DNA of 48,509 bases from an uncultured Verrucomicrobiota bacterium. GTDB lineage: Bacteria; Verrucomicrobiota; Verrucomicrobiia; Verrucomicrobiales; Verrucomicrobiaceae. Under the pieces are notes generated by a model. That model did no database searches, had not been told where the DNA came from, and worked only from the letters and a program-made list of their open reading frames with translations. Of the stretch, positions 31,379 through 39,456 are shown piece by piece (the stretch's first letter is position 1; every line of letters starts with the position of its first letter). The stretch is from the NCBI GenBank assembly GCA_903854655.1, contig CAINXC010000705.1:1-48509 (forward strand), written 5' to 3'. Both the position numbers and the translations under genes were made by a program.

Positions 31379-31761
31379 GGTATTTGCTCGACACCTGCAC
31401 CTTCCTTTGGGTGTCACAACAGCCCGCGATGCTCTCGGCGGGGGCCACTGTCGTCATCAACGACGGACTCAACGAGTTGTTTGTGAGCGACGTGAGCGTC
31501 TGGGAGGTCACGCTGAAACATTCCACTGGGAAGCTGCCGCTTCCAGGCACGCCGAGAGTCTGGGTACCAGAGAAGTTTGCCCACCATCGGTTCCAGTCCC
31601 TGGCCCTCACCCAGGAGGCGATCTATCGCAGCGGCGAGCTGCCGCGCGTTCACGCTGATCCTTTTGACCGGCTGCTGGCGGCGCAGGCCATGGAGGCGGG
31701 CATGACGATCCTGTCGCCCGACATGCCGCTGTCCTTGCTCGGAGCCTCAAGGGTGTGGTGA
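31375..31761 (+). CDS. PIN-domain toxin, VapC family
   Basis: A 128-residue PIN toxin of the COG3744 type. It begins at GTG 31375, overlapping the antitoxin by GTGA. YLLDTCTFLW carries the first Asp, SVWEVTLKH the Glu, and HADPFDRLLAAQAM the last acidic pair, so the active site looks whole. An upstream GTG at 31366 lacks a ribosome site. Confidence 0.9.
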   Translation: MRYLLDTCTFLWVSQQPAMLSAGATVVINDGLNELFVSDVSVWEVTLKHSTGKLPLPGTPRVWVPEKFAHHRFQSLALTQEAIYRSGELPRVHADPFDRLLAAQAMEAGMTILSPDMPLSLLGASRVW

Positions 31762-31816
31762 TGAACCGGGCTCATGACGCTGGTCTTGGCCCGGGCTTGG
31801 TGCATCGTATGCTTGC

Positions 31817-32362
31817 ATGAGCCAGCCCATCGACGCAGACGAAGTGATCCCGCCTTCCGCAAGAGGCCAGGCAAGGCCGTCCGCACCGGGCAGGACGGAT
31901 CACGAAAAGCACGCGACCGCGCGAATCATCGCCCACTGGCTGGATGAGCTGTTTCCCATTCCGGGCACGCGAATCCGCATCGGACTGGACCCGATCATCT
32001 CCCTGGTGCCGGGGATTGGCGACATCATCTCCTCCAGCGTCAGTTTCGTGGTGATTCTGGAGGCGATGCGCATCGGGGTTTCCTTTTCGGTGATCCTGCA
32101 CATGGCGTTCAACATGGTGGTCAATGCGCTGCTGGACATGATCCCAGGGGCCGGCCCCATCGCGTCCATCTTCTTCCGCTCCAACTCGCTGAACCTGGAA
32201 CTGCTGCACAAATGGCAGACAGGCCAGCATCGCAAGGTCAAGCGCGGCAGCCGCCTGATGCTCGCAGGCGTTGCTTGTGCATGCTTCCTGATGCTGCTGG
32301 TGTTGATGGCGGCGTGGACGTTCTATGCGTGGACGTTCGCAAAGCTGGTTCACCTGATCTGA
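31817..32362 (+). CDS. DUF4112 membrane protein
   Basis: A 181-residue protein of the DUF4112 family (function unknown). The family marks are clear: LDPIISLVPGIGDIISSS (about 57-74), a hydrophobic turn MAFNMVVNALLDMIPGAGPIASIFF (about 96-120) and NSLNLELLHKW. A transmembrane segment lies at about 149-172 (LAGVACACFLMLLVLMAAW). It starts 55 bp after the TA pair and ends 4 bp from the convergent giant gene. Confidence 0.85.
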   Translation: MSQPIDADEVIPPSARGQARPSAPGRTDHEKHATARIIAHWLDELFPIPGTRIRIGLDPIISLVPGIGDIISSSVSFVVILEAMRIGVSFSVILHMAFNMVVNALLDMIPGAGPIASIFFRSNSLNLELLHKWQTGQHRKVKRGSRLMLAGVACACFLMLLVLMAAWTFYAWTFAKLVHLI

Positions 32363-32366
32363 CCCA

Positions 32367-35300
32367 TCACTCCACCACGAGAACGCCGTTCATGAGCATC
32401 CAGTGGCCGGGGAAGGTGCAAAGGTAAGGGTAACGACCTGGCTGGGCGGGAGCATTGAAATGGACGGTGAAATGGCTGCCGGGATTGGTCATGTCGGCGT
32501 ATACCAGCACGTCACTGCTGTCCGGCACGTAGTGGCGGGCGAGGCCGTTGGGATCAGCAATAAGCCTGTTGGCAAGATCACCCACGGTGCTGAGCGTGCC
32601 AGGTTTGAGCAGCACCCAGTTGTGCGGCACCACGTCCGGGTTGGTGAAAGTCACCGACAGGCGCTCGCCCGCCTTGGCGTGCAGTTCACGCTGCACGTAC
32701 TGCAGTCCCTGTGCGGCCTGGATTGCAAGGGCGCGACCGGGCTCGCCCCCGGCCCAGGGGTTGGGCTTGGCCGTCATCACGATCATGCTGCTTTCAGCAA
32801 CGATGAACTGCTTCGGCGCCGCAGTGTAACCAGGGAAGTCCGTGAATGCAGGTGCGAGCCGATGCGCCGTGATGATGACGTCGCGGAATGACGTTTCGGT
32901 GGTGCTGACATGCACGTGCACTTGATTGGCAGGCGTGAGCAAGGGCATTTCCAGGAACAAGGACTTGCCGTCCGCCAGCACATGCGCGCCGGTGATCGCA
33001 AGCGTGTCGTGTCCCTCAACATCAGGGTGGCGCAGGGAGAATTCCCCGGAGCCATAGCCGGAGCTGTAGTGATAGTTCCAGCACTGGGCGAAATGGTTCT
33101 TCACATCCTTTGCGACACTTCCCAATGGATCGCTGAAGCGCAGCAGGACGCCGTTTTCATGGGCCTCAAAGGCAACTGGGAGGTTCGCCGTGCCGCCGGT
33201 GTAGCGCACGCGCTGGAAGCATCCATCATCGCGCCCCCAGCACCCCCAGCCATACATGCCGGTCACGTACAACTGACCGTCCTTGGAATTGATCCGCCCC
33301 TCCTGGGCACCGGACAGGAAGTCACCCGGCAGGCACACGACCGCCGCCTGATCGAGGCCGTCCACCTTCTGCCGCAGGACCAGGAAGTGAGTGGCCGAGC
33401 CAGGGGAGAAATGAATCAAATGGCCGCCAAGCGGTCCCCAGCGATCCGAATCCGCAAAACACTGGCCCCCGCAGGAGTTGTCCATGCCGCGCGGCAGATA
33501 GGCCAGCGGCGGCTCGGTGGGCTGGTCCGCCCTGGGACCGCCATGGCCGTAGAAGCCGCCGGTCTTGATCTCGCAGATCATCGAGGCCGGCGTCCAGTCG
33601 CCCTCCTGCACGCTGGTGGTCAGCGTGCCGTCCCGCGCAAGACCGAGCCCGTTGGGATTGCGGAAGCCGGTGGCCAGCACCTCCGGCTCGCCGCCGGGCT
33701 TCACACGGCACACGCCCTGGTTGCCGCTCGCATAGTAGAAATAGGCGCCGTCGAACTCGCAGCCGGTGATGAAATCATGGCCGCTGGGCGAGGTCTTCTG
33801 CGAGTTGGAAACGCACTCGTAGAAATCAGCCTCGTCATCGCCGTTGAGATCGTGCAGGCGCGTGATCTGGTCGCGGCCCTGAACAACGATTTTGCCGTCG
33901 ATGATGCGCAGCCCAAGAGGCTCGTTCAGCCCGCTGGCAAAGCGCTTCCAGCGCAGCTTGCCGAGCTTGTCGTCAATGCCGCGCACCAGCCACACGTCAC
34001 CCGTCATCGTGCAGATCGCAGCATCGCCATTGGCAAAGAAATCGTGGCCGCTCACGAACCATGGAAGCCGAGACGGAACCTCCTTGGGCAGTGTCAGCGT
34101 ATCGAGCGCGTAAGGTTTCCCCGTGCCGAGTTCGCCCTGGGTTTCAAGCCACCGGGGCCACTGCGCAGGGCCGCCCTTGGTCAGCTCGCGCAGGGGGCTT
34201 TCGCCGGCCGGGCCGCTTTCGCGCTTGAAGTGCGCATTGTCTGCCCAGGCGGCGTCCAGGATTTCCCTGCCATCAAGCTGGTAGCTGAAGACCACACGCC
34301 GGCCATGGCGGTAGAAACCATGATACACAAAGGGTTTGACGGGCTTGGGCTGCTCCATGCGATCACCGATGGCCGAAGCAAAGTGCAGGCCGTTGGAGAA
34401 GCCGTGCCGCCCTTCGCTCATGCCCACAAAACTGCCGCCCGCCGTCATGGGGAAACATAGCGTTTCGGGATCAAAGAAGGAGGTCAGCTCCTGCTGGTCG
34501 CCAAGCTCGACGACCACCGCCTTGGGATACACGCCAAACGGCGTGTGCAAAATCCCGGCCTGCATCGGCATGCGGTCGGCATCGCGCCAGCGGCCGTCCG
34601 CCCAGTCGCCGTCATCAGCCACGCCCCAGTGACCAAAGCGGCCGCCTTCCAGCCCGGGATAGGGGGCCAGCAGCGGGGGCTGAGGCGACTGTTTCATGAA
34701 ATGCAACGCCTCCTTGGCGTAGAAGTCATAAACCCGGTAGCGGTTCACATAATCATCGCGATGAGGCCAGTCCGCAGGGTTCACGGGATCATAGCTGTAG
34801 AGCCAGGTGGCCGGCTTTGCCGTGGGCTTGCTTGATTTTCCAGGCTCGTCCAGCGAGTCGAAGCTCCACACCCCAAGCGTCTGGGCATCCGCCCTGGCTG
34901 CTTCCTGCGGCACCCCGCTGATGGCGCGCGCGCCGTTGCTCAGGCGCACATCATCAATCAGCCCGTCACAACCAAGACCGCCCTCGGCGAGCCGGCCAAA
35001 GGCGAGGCCCCCCGGCAATGCCTTGTCAGGTTTGCGTGTCGCAGGTTTCTCAAGCACCAGCTCGCCATCCACGAAAAGCCGCACGCGCTTCATCTCCACA
35101 ACGGCGGCGAGGTAATGCCACTTGCCGTCGCAGACATTGCGTGGCGCCCGGTAATCGCCGCCAAACCCAGGCTGGTAAAGCGCCAGCTCGCCGCTGCCGG
35201 CATGAGTGTAGAATTCCCAGTGATCGTTCGAGGCCTTGGGATCGCAGGCGACCAGGATGTTGTAACCCTTCTTGCCGTCCAGCTTCGCCCGGCACTCGAT

Positions 35301-36305
35301 GGTGAAGGGGCGGGTGCGGTACTCCGCCTTGCCCTCCACCAGCATGCCACCACGCAAAGCCTTGTCAAACACACCGGGCTCCAGGCTTGCCTCCTTCTTT
35401 TCGGCGGGCTCCGGCGGCCTCGTCCAGGAGCGCGGCACGGGCTTGGGTCCGGGGGGCGATCCATCGAGCTGTTTAACAAGCCATTGCAGGCCGTCCAGAT
35501 TGTCCTGTAGGCGCTCCTCGGCGTCCTCATTCGTGTCGTTCACCATGCCGATCGGGCCATGGTAGCCGCTGCGCTTGATGATCTTGAGCAGCTCGAGGTC
35601 CCATTCCCCCTGGCCGATGGGAATGCTGTTCATGCCCCTCCTCTCGCCGTCCTCGATCATGCCGTTGAGATTGAGGTAGAGCAGGTGCGGCAGCATCTGC
35701 GTGAGCAGGTGCTCAAACCGGTGCAGGTGGTCGTGCCCGTGGTGCAGGTTGTAAACCATGCCCACGTTCTTCATGCCCAGTTGCTGGATGATCTCGATCT
35801 GCGTCTCCGGCTCGCCATACCAGCGGCCGTGGTTGTAGAGGCCCACCGTCAATCCCTGCGCTGCGGCGGCCTCGGCAATGGTGCGGATGCGGGCCACCTC
35901 CTCCTCAACGCGCTTCTTGTGCGCCGCCTCGCCCTTCGGCCACTCGCCGCCGCCATTCACCCACAACTGCGGCTTCACACCACGGCGCTTGAAGAGATCG
36001 AGAAGCATCCTTGCCTCGGCGTTCATGGAGGTGGGAAACCACCAGGCCACCAGCTCGATGCCATGCTTTTTCAAGGCGTCCAGCTCGGCGTCAAAGGTGG
36101 GAATGTGTTCGGCACGATAGTCATAAGCCAGCCGCTTGATGCCCAGCTTCTCCAGCATCGCCGCCCGCTCCTCCGGTCCGCGCTTGGCCTTGTCAAAGGG
36201 CACGATGCACCAGGCGGCAATGTTGGACTTGTCGAAAATGTCCTGTCCCTTGGCCACGATGGGCAGAAGGCAGGACAGGAGGAGGCAGAGAAGGAGTTGC
36301 TTCAT
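32367..36305 (-). CDS. Giant secreted multidomain protein: TIM barrel, LamG, beta-propeller and azurin-like copper domain
   Basis: A 1312-residue exported protein. After a signal peptide (1-20) comes a sugar-isomerase/epimerase-like TIM barrel (about 25-295), then a LamG/concanavalin-like module (about 325-455), a stretch like DUF6797 (DWPHRDDYVNRYRVYDFYAKEAL, about 508-530), and a long propeller of the sorbosone-dehydrogenase type (about 580-1100). The C-terminus is a cupredoxin: His1228 in PHNWVLLKPG, then Cys1296, His1301 and Met1305 in CTFPGHWMLMNG, matching azurin's ligand pattern CTFPGH-x3-M. The start at 36305 (MKQLLLC) is preferred to a TTG at 36320. It follows the GntR gene by 11 bp, so both are likely in one operon. 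The combination suggests oxidation of a carbohydrate with electrons passed to copper; that is inference. Confidence 0.8.
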   Translation of the reverse strand: MKQLLLCLLLSCLLPIVAKGQDIFDKSNIAAWCIVPFDKAKRGPEERAAMLEKLGIKRLAYDYRAEHIPTFDAELDALKKHGIELVAWWFPTSMNAEARMLLDLFKRRGVKPQLWVNGGGEWPKGEAAHKKRVEEEVARIRTIAEAAAAQGLTVGLYNHGRWYGEPETQIEIIQQLGMKNVGMVYNLHHGHDHLHRFEHLLTQMLPHLLYLNLNGMIEDGERRGMNSIPIGQGEWDLELLKIIKRSGYHGPIGMVNDTNEDAEERLQDNLDGLQWLVKQLDGSPPGPKPVPRSWTRPPEPAEKKEASLEPGVFDKALRGGMLVEGKAEYRTRPFTIECRAKLDGKKGYNILVACDPKASNDHWEFYTHAGSGELALYQPGFGGDYRAPRNVCDGKWHYLAAVVEMKRVRLFVDGELVLEKPATRKPDKALPGGLAFGRLAEGGLGCDGLIDDVRLSNGARAISGVPQEAARADAQTLGVWSFDSLDEPGKSSKPTAKPATWLYSYDPVNPADWPHRDDYVNRYRVYDFYAKEALHFMKQSPQPPLLAPYPGLEGGRFGHWGVADDGDWADGRWRDADRMPMQAGILHTPFGVYPKAVVVELGDQQELTSFFDPETLCFPMTAGGSFVGMSEGRHGFSNGLHFASAIGDRMEQPKPVKPFVYHGFYRHGRRVVFSYQLDGREILDAAWADNAHFKRESGPAGESPLRELTKGGPAQWPRWLETQGELGTGKPYALDTLTLPKEVPSRLPWFVSGHDFFANGDAAICTMTGDVWLVRGIDDKLGKLRWKRFASGLNEPLGLRIIDGKIVVQGRDQITRLHDLNGDDEADFYECVSNSQKTSPSGHDFITGCEFDGAYFYYASGNQGVCRVKPGGEPEVLATGFRNPNGLGLARDGTLTTSVQEGDWTPASMICEIKTGGFYGHGGPRADQPTEPPLAYLPRGMDNSCGGQCFADSDRWGPLGGHLIHFSPGSATHFLVLRQKVDGLDQAAVVCLPGDFLSGAQEGRINSKDGQLYVTGMYGWGCWGRDDGCFQRVRYTGGTANLPVAFEAHENGVLLRFSDPLGSVAKDVKNHFAQCWNYHYSSGYGSGEFSLRHPDVEGHDTLAITGAHVLADGKSLFLEMPLLTPANQVHVHVSTTETSFRDVIITAHRLAPAFTDFPGYTAAPKQFIVAESSMIVMTAKPNPWAGGEPGRALAIQAAQGLQYVQRELHAKAGERLSVTFTNPDVVPHNWVLLKPGTLSTVGDLANRLIADPNGLARHYVPDSSDVLVYADMTNPGSHFTVHFNAPAQPGRYPYLCTFPGHWMLMNGVLVVE

Positions 36306-36316
36306 GGTTCGGGATG

Positions 36317-37009
36317 TCAAAGGGATGGCGTCGCGGAGTCTTGATAAAACGCCGCGAGAACGGCTTTCAAACGTTTGGCGATGTGCACGGCCATCGCCTG
36401 ATGGGCGGCGGGGCCGTCCTGCTTTTCAATGGCTTTCAAAATCGCCACGTGCTCGCGCAGGGAATCGCGCAGGTTTTGCAGGTTCTCGCCGGTGAGGCGG
36501 CAGAAGGCGCGCACAAGCAGACGGTAGCGGCTGATTTCCGACTTAAGCCGGGCATTGTCGGCAGCGGCGGAGATCTCATCATGCAGGCGCACATCGAACT
36601 CGATGGCACGGGCGGGCCAGTCCGGAGCATCCTGGCGGGTGGCGAGCCCGCGCGCCTCCGACTGGAGGCCCTTGAGCATGGAAGTGCTCATGCGCGTCGC
36701 AGCCCGCCCGGCGGCGGCGCATTCAAGGAGCTGGCGAACTTCATACAAGTCAGTGACTTCGCGGGCGGTAAGCTTGCGCACCCGGACGCAGCTCGCCTGA
36801 ATCTCCACCAGATCATCCGAGGCCAGCCAGGCCAGGGCTTCGTGGACGGGGGTGCGGCTCACGCCCAGCTCACGCGCCAGGCCCACCTCGCTGAACTCCG
36901 TGCCGGCGGCAAGCCTGCCGCTGAGAATGGCGTTGAGCACATGCTGATAGACAGAGTCCACCAGCGTCTGGCGTTGCAAGGGGGCTGTGTTTGAGGCGAG
37001 TCCGAGCAT
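36317..37009 (-). CDS. GntR-family transcriptional regulator (FCD domain)
   Basis: A 230-residue regulator. The winged-helix N-terminus reads LVDSVYQHVLNAILSGRLAAGTEFSEVGLARELGVSRTPVHEALAWL (about 15-61), and the all-helical FCD domain follows with DLYEVRQLLECAAAGRA and the metal-site acids and histidines RLHDE and REHVAIL. It binds a small acid or sugar acid. The start at 37009 is preferred; another ATG at 37066 lies in the palindrome. It leads into the giant gene after 11 bp and diverges from the hydrolase gene, with an operator-like site between, so it probably controls both. Confidence 0.9.
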   Translation of the reverse strand: MLGLASNTAPLQRQTLVDSVYQHVLNAILSGRLAAGTEFSEVGLARELGVSRTPVHEALAWLASDDLVEIQASCVRVRKLTAREVTDLYEVRQLLECAAAGRAATRMSTSMLKGLQSEARGLATRQDAPDWPARAIEFDVRLHDEISAAADNARLKSEISRYRLLVRAFCRLTGENLQNLRDSLREHVAILKAIEKQDGPAAHQAMAVHIAKRLKAVLAAFYQDSATPSL

Positions 37010-37058
37010 GGAGACCAACGAAGGGCTTGACGGCAAGGAGGCCAACCGGTAGCCTGCG

Positions 37059-37072
37059 TGCTGCATGCAGCA
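37059..37072. promoter_or_regulatory. Palindrome, likely GntR operator
   Basis: TGCTGCATGCAGCA is a perfect 14-bp palindrome in the 88-bp gap between the divergent GntR and hydrolase genes. Flanking bases 37054-37056 and 37075-37077 also pair after a two-base mismatch. It lies 25 bp before the hydrolase start and suits a GntR dimer. Confidence 0.6.
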
Positions 37073-37097
37073 TACAGAGTGCAATCCGCGCGTCAAG

Positions 37098-37946
37098 ATG
37101 AGCGAGCGTCATTTCGCGATGAATGGCGCGCACTTGAACGTGGCCGCCAGCGACACGGCCGGGCCGCCGCTGCTGTTGCTGCACGGGGTCACGCGCTGCT
37201 GGCAGGACTACCTCGGCGTGATTCCCGATCTGGCAGGTATCGGGCGGATCATGGCCCTGGATCATCGTGGTCATGGCGGCTCATCGCACGGTCATGAGCA
37301 CTACCGGGTGATCGATTGTGTGGAGGACGCCGTGGCGTTCCTGCGGTCCGAGATGCATGAGCCCGTCCTGGTCATCGGCCACTCCCTGGGGGCGATGACT
37401 GCGGCCATGGTGGCCGCCCGTGCTCCCGAATGCGTGAGAGGGCTGGTGCTGGAAGATCCCCCCGGGACGCTGCTGGCCTCGGGAATCCAAGAGTCGCGCT
37501 ACTGGCTGCAATTCACCGGCCTGCGCACCTTGTTGCGCCAGGAGGCCTGGGATGCCGCATCGCTGGCGGGCCTGCCTGTGCAGCATCCGCTCGACGGGCG
37601 GACAGTGCCTTGGAGCGAACTGCGCGATCCTGCGGCCCTGAAGTTCGCCGCCGACTGCCTTGCGCGGATGGATGCACGGGTGCTTGACGACTTGGTGGAA
37701 GGCCGGTGGCTTGACGGTCTGGACTGGTTTGCCGAACTGTCGAAAATTCAGTGCCCCACCCTGCTGCTACGGGCGGACATGCGGTGCGGCGGCATGCTCA
37801 CCGGGCCGGAGGCGGCGCTCATCGAATCCGCCATCCCCAGGTGCACACGAGCGGACTTCGCGCAGCTCGGCCACAATCTGCATGGCACCGTCCCCGTGCA
37901 ATACCTTGACCATGTCACCCGCTTCCTTCAAGAAGACATCCTGTAA
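37098..37946 (+). CDS. Intracellular alpha/beta hydrolase
   Basis: A 282-residue alpha/beta hydrolase. Oxyanion strand LLLLHG (25-30), DHRGHG (55-60), nucleophile Ser96 in GHSLGAMT and the final GHNLHG with the catalytic His are all present; the acid is probably in LLLRADMRC. No signal peptide. The start at 37098 (MSERHFAMNG) is preferred to one at 37065. The next gene, an amidohydrolase, begins 12 bp after it. Together with the GntR regulator this looks like a catabolic operon for an ester or lactone. Confidence 0.87.
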   Translation: MSERHFAMNGAHLNVAASDTAGPPLLLLHGVTRCWQDYLGVIPDLAGIGRIMALDHRGHGGSSHGHEHYRVIDCVEDAVAFLRSEMHEPVLVIGHSLGAMTAAMVAARAPECVRGLVLEDPPGTLLASGIQESRYWLQFTGLRTLLRQEAWDAASLAGLPVQHPLDGRTVPWSELRDPAALKFAADCLARMDARVLDDLVEGRWLDGLDWFAELSKIQCPTLLLRADMRCGGMLTGPEAALIESAIPRCTRADFAQLGHNLHGTVPVQYLDHVTRFLQEDIL

Positions 37947-37958
37947 CCAGCGCTTCCT

Positions 37959-39257
37959 ATGAAACTCGCTTCCGGCACGACCGTCATCAGCAATGGACAA
38001 CTCATCGACTGCACGGGCGCTCCGCCCATTCCCCAGGGGACTGTCGTCATCAAGGACGGGCGCATCCTCTATGCAGGCGCCGGCGAAGGCGCCCCTGAGG
38101 TGCCGCCAGAGGCAGAGCACATTGACGCACGCGGCGGCACCATTTTGCCCGGGCTGGTGGAGGCGCACTTTCACGCCACTTACTTCAATGTGGAGAAGCT
38201 GGAGGACCTCGACATCAAGTATCCAGTCGAGTACGTGACCCTGCTTGCCTCGGTGAACTGCAAGCTCGCGCTGGATTGCGGCTACACCTCCGCACGCTCA
38301 GGCGGCTGCCTGTTCAACTGCGACGTCTGGCTCAAGACGGCGATCGAGAACGATCTGATCCCCGGCCCGCGCCTCAGCACCTCGGGCCGCGAAATTTGCA
38401 GCGCCGGCGGGCTGATGGATTGGAATCCCGAGTTCCGCAAGATCGGCATGGACGGGCTGGTGTTCTGCATCAACGGCGTGGAAGACGCCCGCAAGGCCGT
38501 GCGCGCCCTGGTCAAGGACGGTGTGGAATGGGTGAAAACCTACCCCACCGGCGACGCCGCCTGGCCCGATGTGAACGACCACCACACGCTGTGCATGACC
38601 TTTGAGGAGATGCATGCCGTGGTCGCCACCGCCCACAACCACAAGCTCAAGGTCACCGGCCACTGTCGCGCCACCGAGGGCATCAAGAACGCCCTGCGCG
38701 CCGGCTACGACGCCGTCGAGCACGCCACCTTCATCGACGACGAGGGGCTGGATCTCCTGCTCAGCCGCAAGGTGCCTGTGTGTCCGGGCCTGCAATTCGA
38801 ACTCGCCAGCATCAACAACGGCCCCGCTTACAAGATGAGCCAGCAGGTGATCGACGGCCACCAGGAGACACTGGAAGGCGGTGCGGAAAGCGCCCGTCGC
38901 ATCCTGCGCGGGGGCGGCATCGTTGGCATGGGCGGCGACTACGGCTTCGCCTGGAACCCGCACGGGCACTATGCCAGGGAACTGACGTTCTTCGTCAACT
39001 ACGTGGGCTTCACCCCGATGGAAACCCTGGTCTGCGCCACCAGGCATGGAGCCGAAATGATGGGGCGCAGCCATGAGTTTGGCACCCTGGAAGCCGGCAA
39101 GCTCGGCGACGTGCTGGTGGTGGAAGGCGACGTGCTCAAGGACATCTCCCTGCTGGAGAACCGGGAGAACATCCTGGCGGTTCTGCAAGGCGGTGTGTTG
39201 AAGGCTGGAAAGCTCGCCCCCTATCAGGTGGCTCAAATCCCCGCTTCGGGAGCCTGA
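37959..39257 (+). CDS. Amidohydrolase-family metal-dependent hydrolase
   Basis: A 432-residue amidohydrolase of the imidazolonepropionase/prolidase-like group. Its metal site is visible in order: His70 and His72 (EAHFHATY), a candidate carboxylated Lys193 (WVKTYPTG), His235 (VTGHCRA), His255 (AVEHATF) and Asp327 (GGDYGF, where others have GTD). The entry LPGLVEAHFH and the exit LEAGKLGDVLVVEGD are standard. It is probably cytoplasmic. Second gene of the hydrolase operon; substrate unknown, likely an amide, lactam or cyclic compound. Confidence 0.9.
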   Translation: MKLASGTTVISNGQLIDCTGAPPIPQGTVVIKDGRILYAGAGEGAPEVPPEAEHIDARGGTILPGLVEAHFHATYFNVEKLEDLDIKYPVEYVTLLASVNCKLALDCGYTSARSGGCLFNCDVWLKTAIENDLIPGPRLSTSGREICSAGGLMDWNPEFRKIGMDGLVFCINGVEDARKAVRALVKDGVEWVKTYPTGDAAWPDVNDHHTLCMTFEEMHAVVATAHNHKLKVTGHCRATEGIKNALRAGYDAVEHATFIDDEGLDLLLSRKVPVCPGLQFELASINNGPAYKMSQQVIDGHQETLEGGAESARRILRGGGIVGMGGDYGFAWNPHGHYARELTFFVNYVGFTPMETLVCATRHGAEMMGRSHEFGTLEAGKLGDVLVVEGDVLKDISLLENRENILAVLQGGVLKAGKLAPYQVAQIPASGA

Positions 39258-39268
39258 GCCCCTCACAT

Positions 39269-39316
39269 CGCTTCAGCGCCCTCTCGTGAAGGAGGACACG
39301 AGAGGGCACCGAAGCG
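39269..39316. terminator. Strong hairpin between the convergent amidohydrolase and kinase genes
   Basis: Arms of 20 bp, 39269-39288 (CGCTTC...CTCTCGTG) and 39297-39316 (CACGAGAG...GAAGCG), pair at 18 positions around an 8-base loop. CCCCTC upstream and GAGGGG downstream can extend it. It lies 12 bp past the amidohydrolase stop. No T tract is seen, so besides a two-way terminator it could be an intergenic repeat. The rest of 39258-39456 shows nothing else. Confidence 0.6.
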
Positions 39317-39456
39317 AGACCCTTGCGAGGGGTAGTAGTCATGGAACCGGAGAACCAGGAACCATCGTGAAGCACTTGCTCTCCAACTGTAATTACCCGA
39401 ACGGCGCTCGGGCATGACACCAATGATGAATTTTTCTTCACCATCGACGAATTCCG

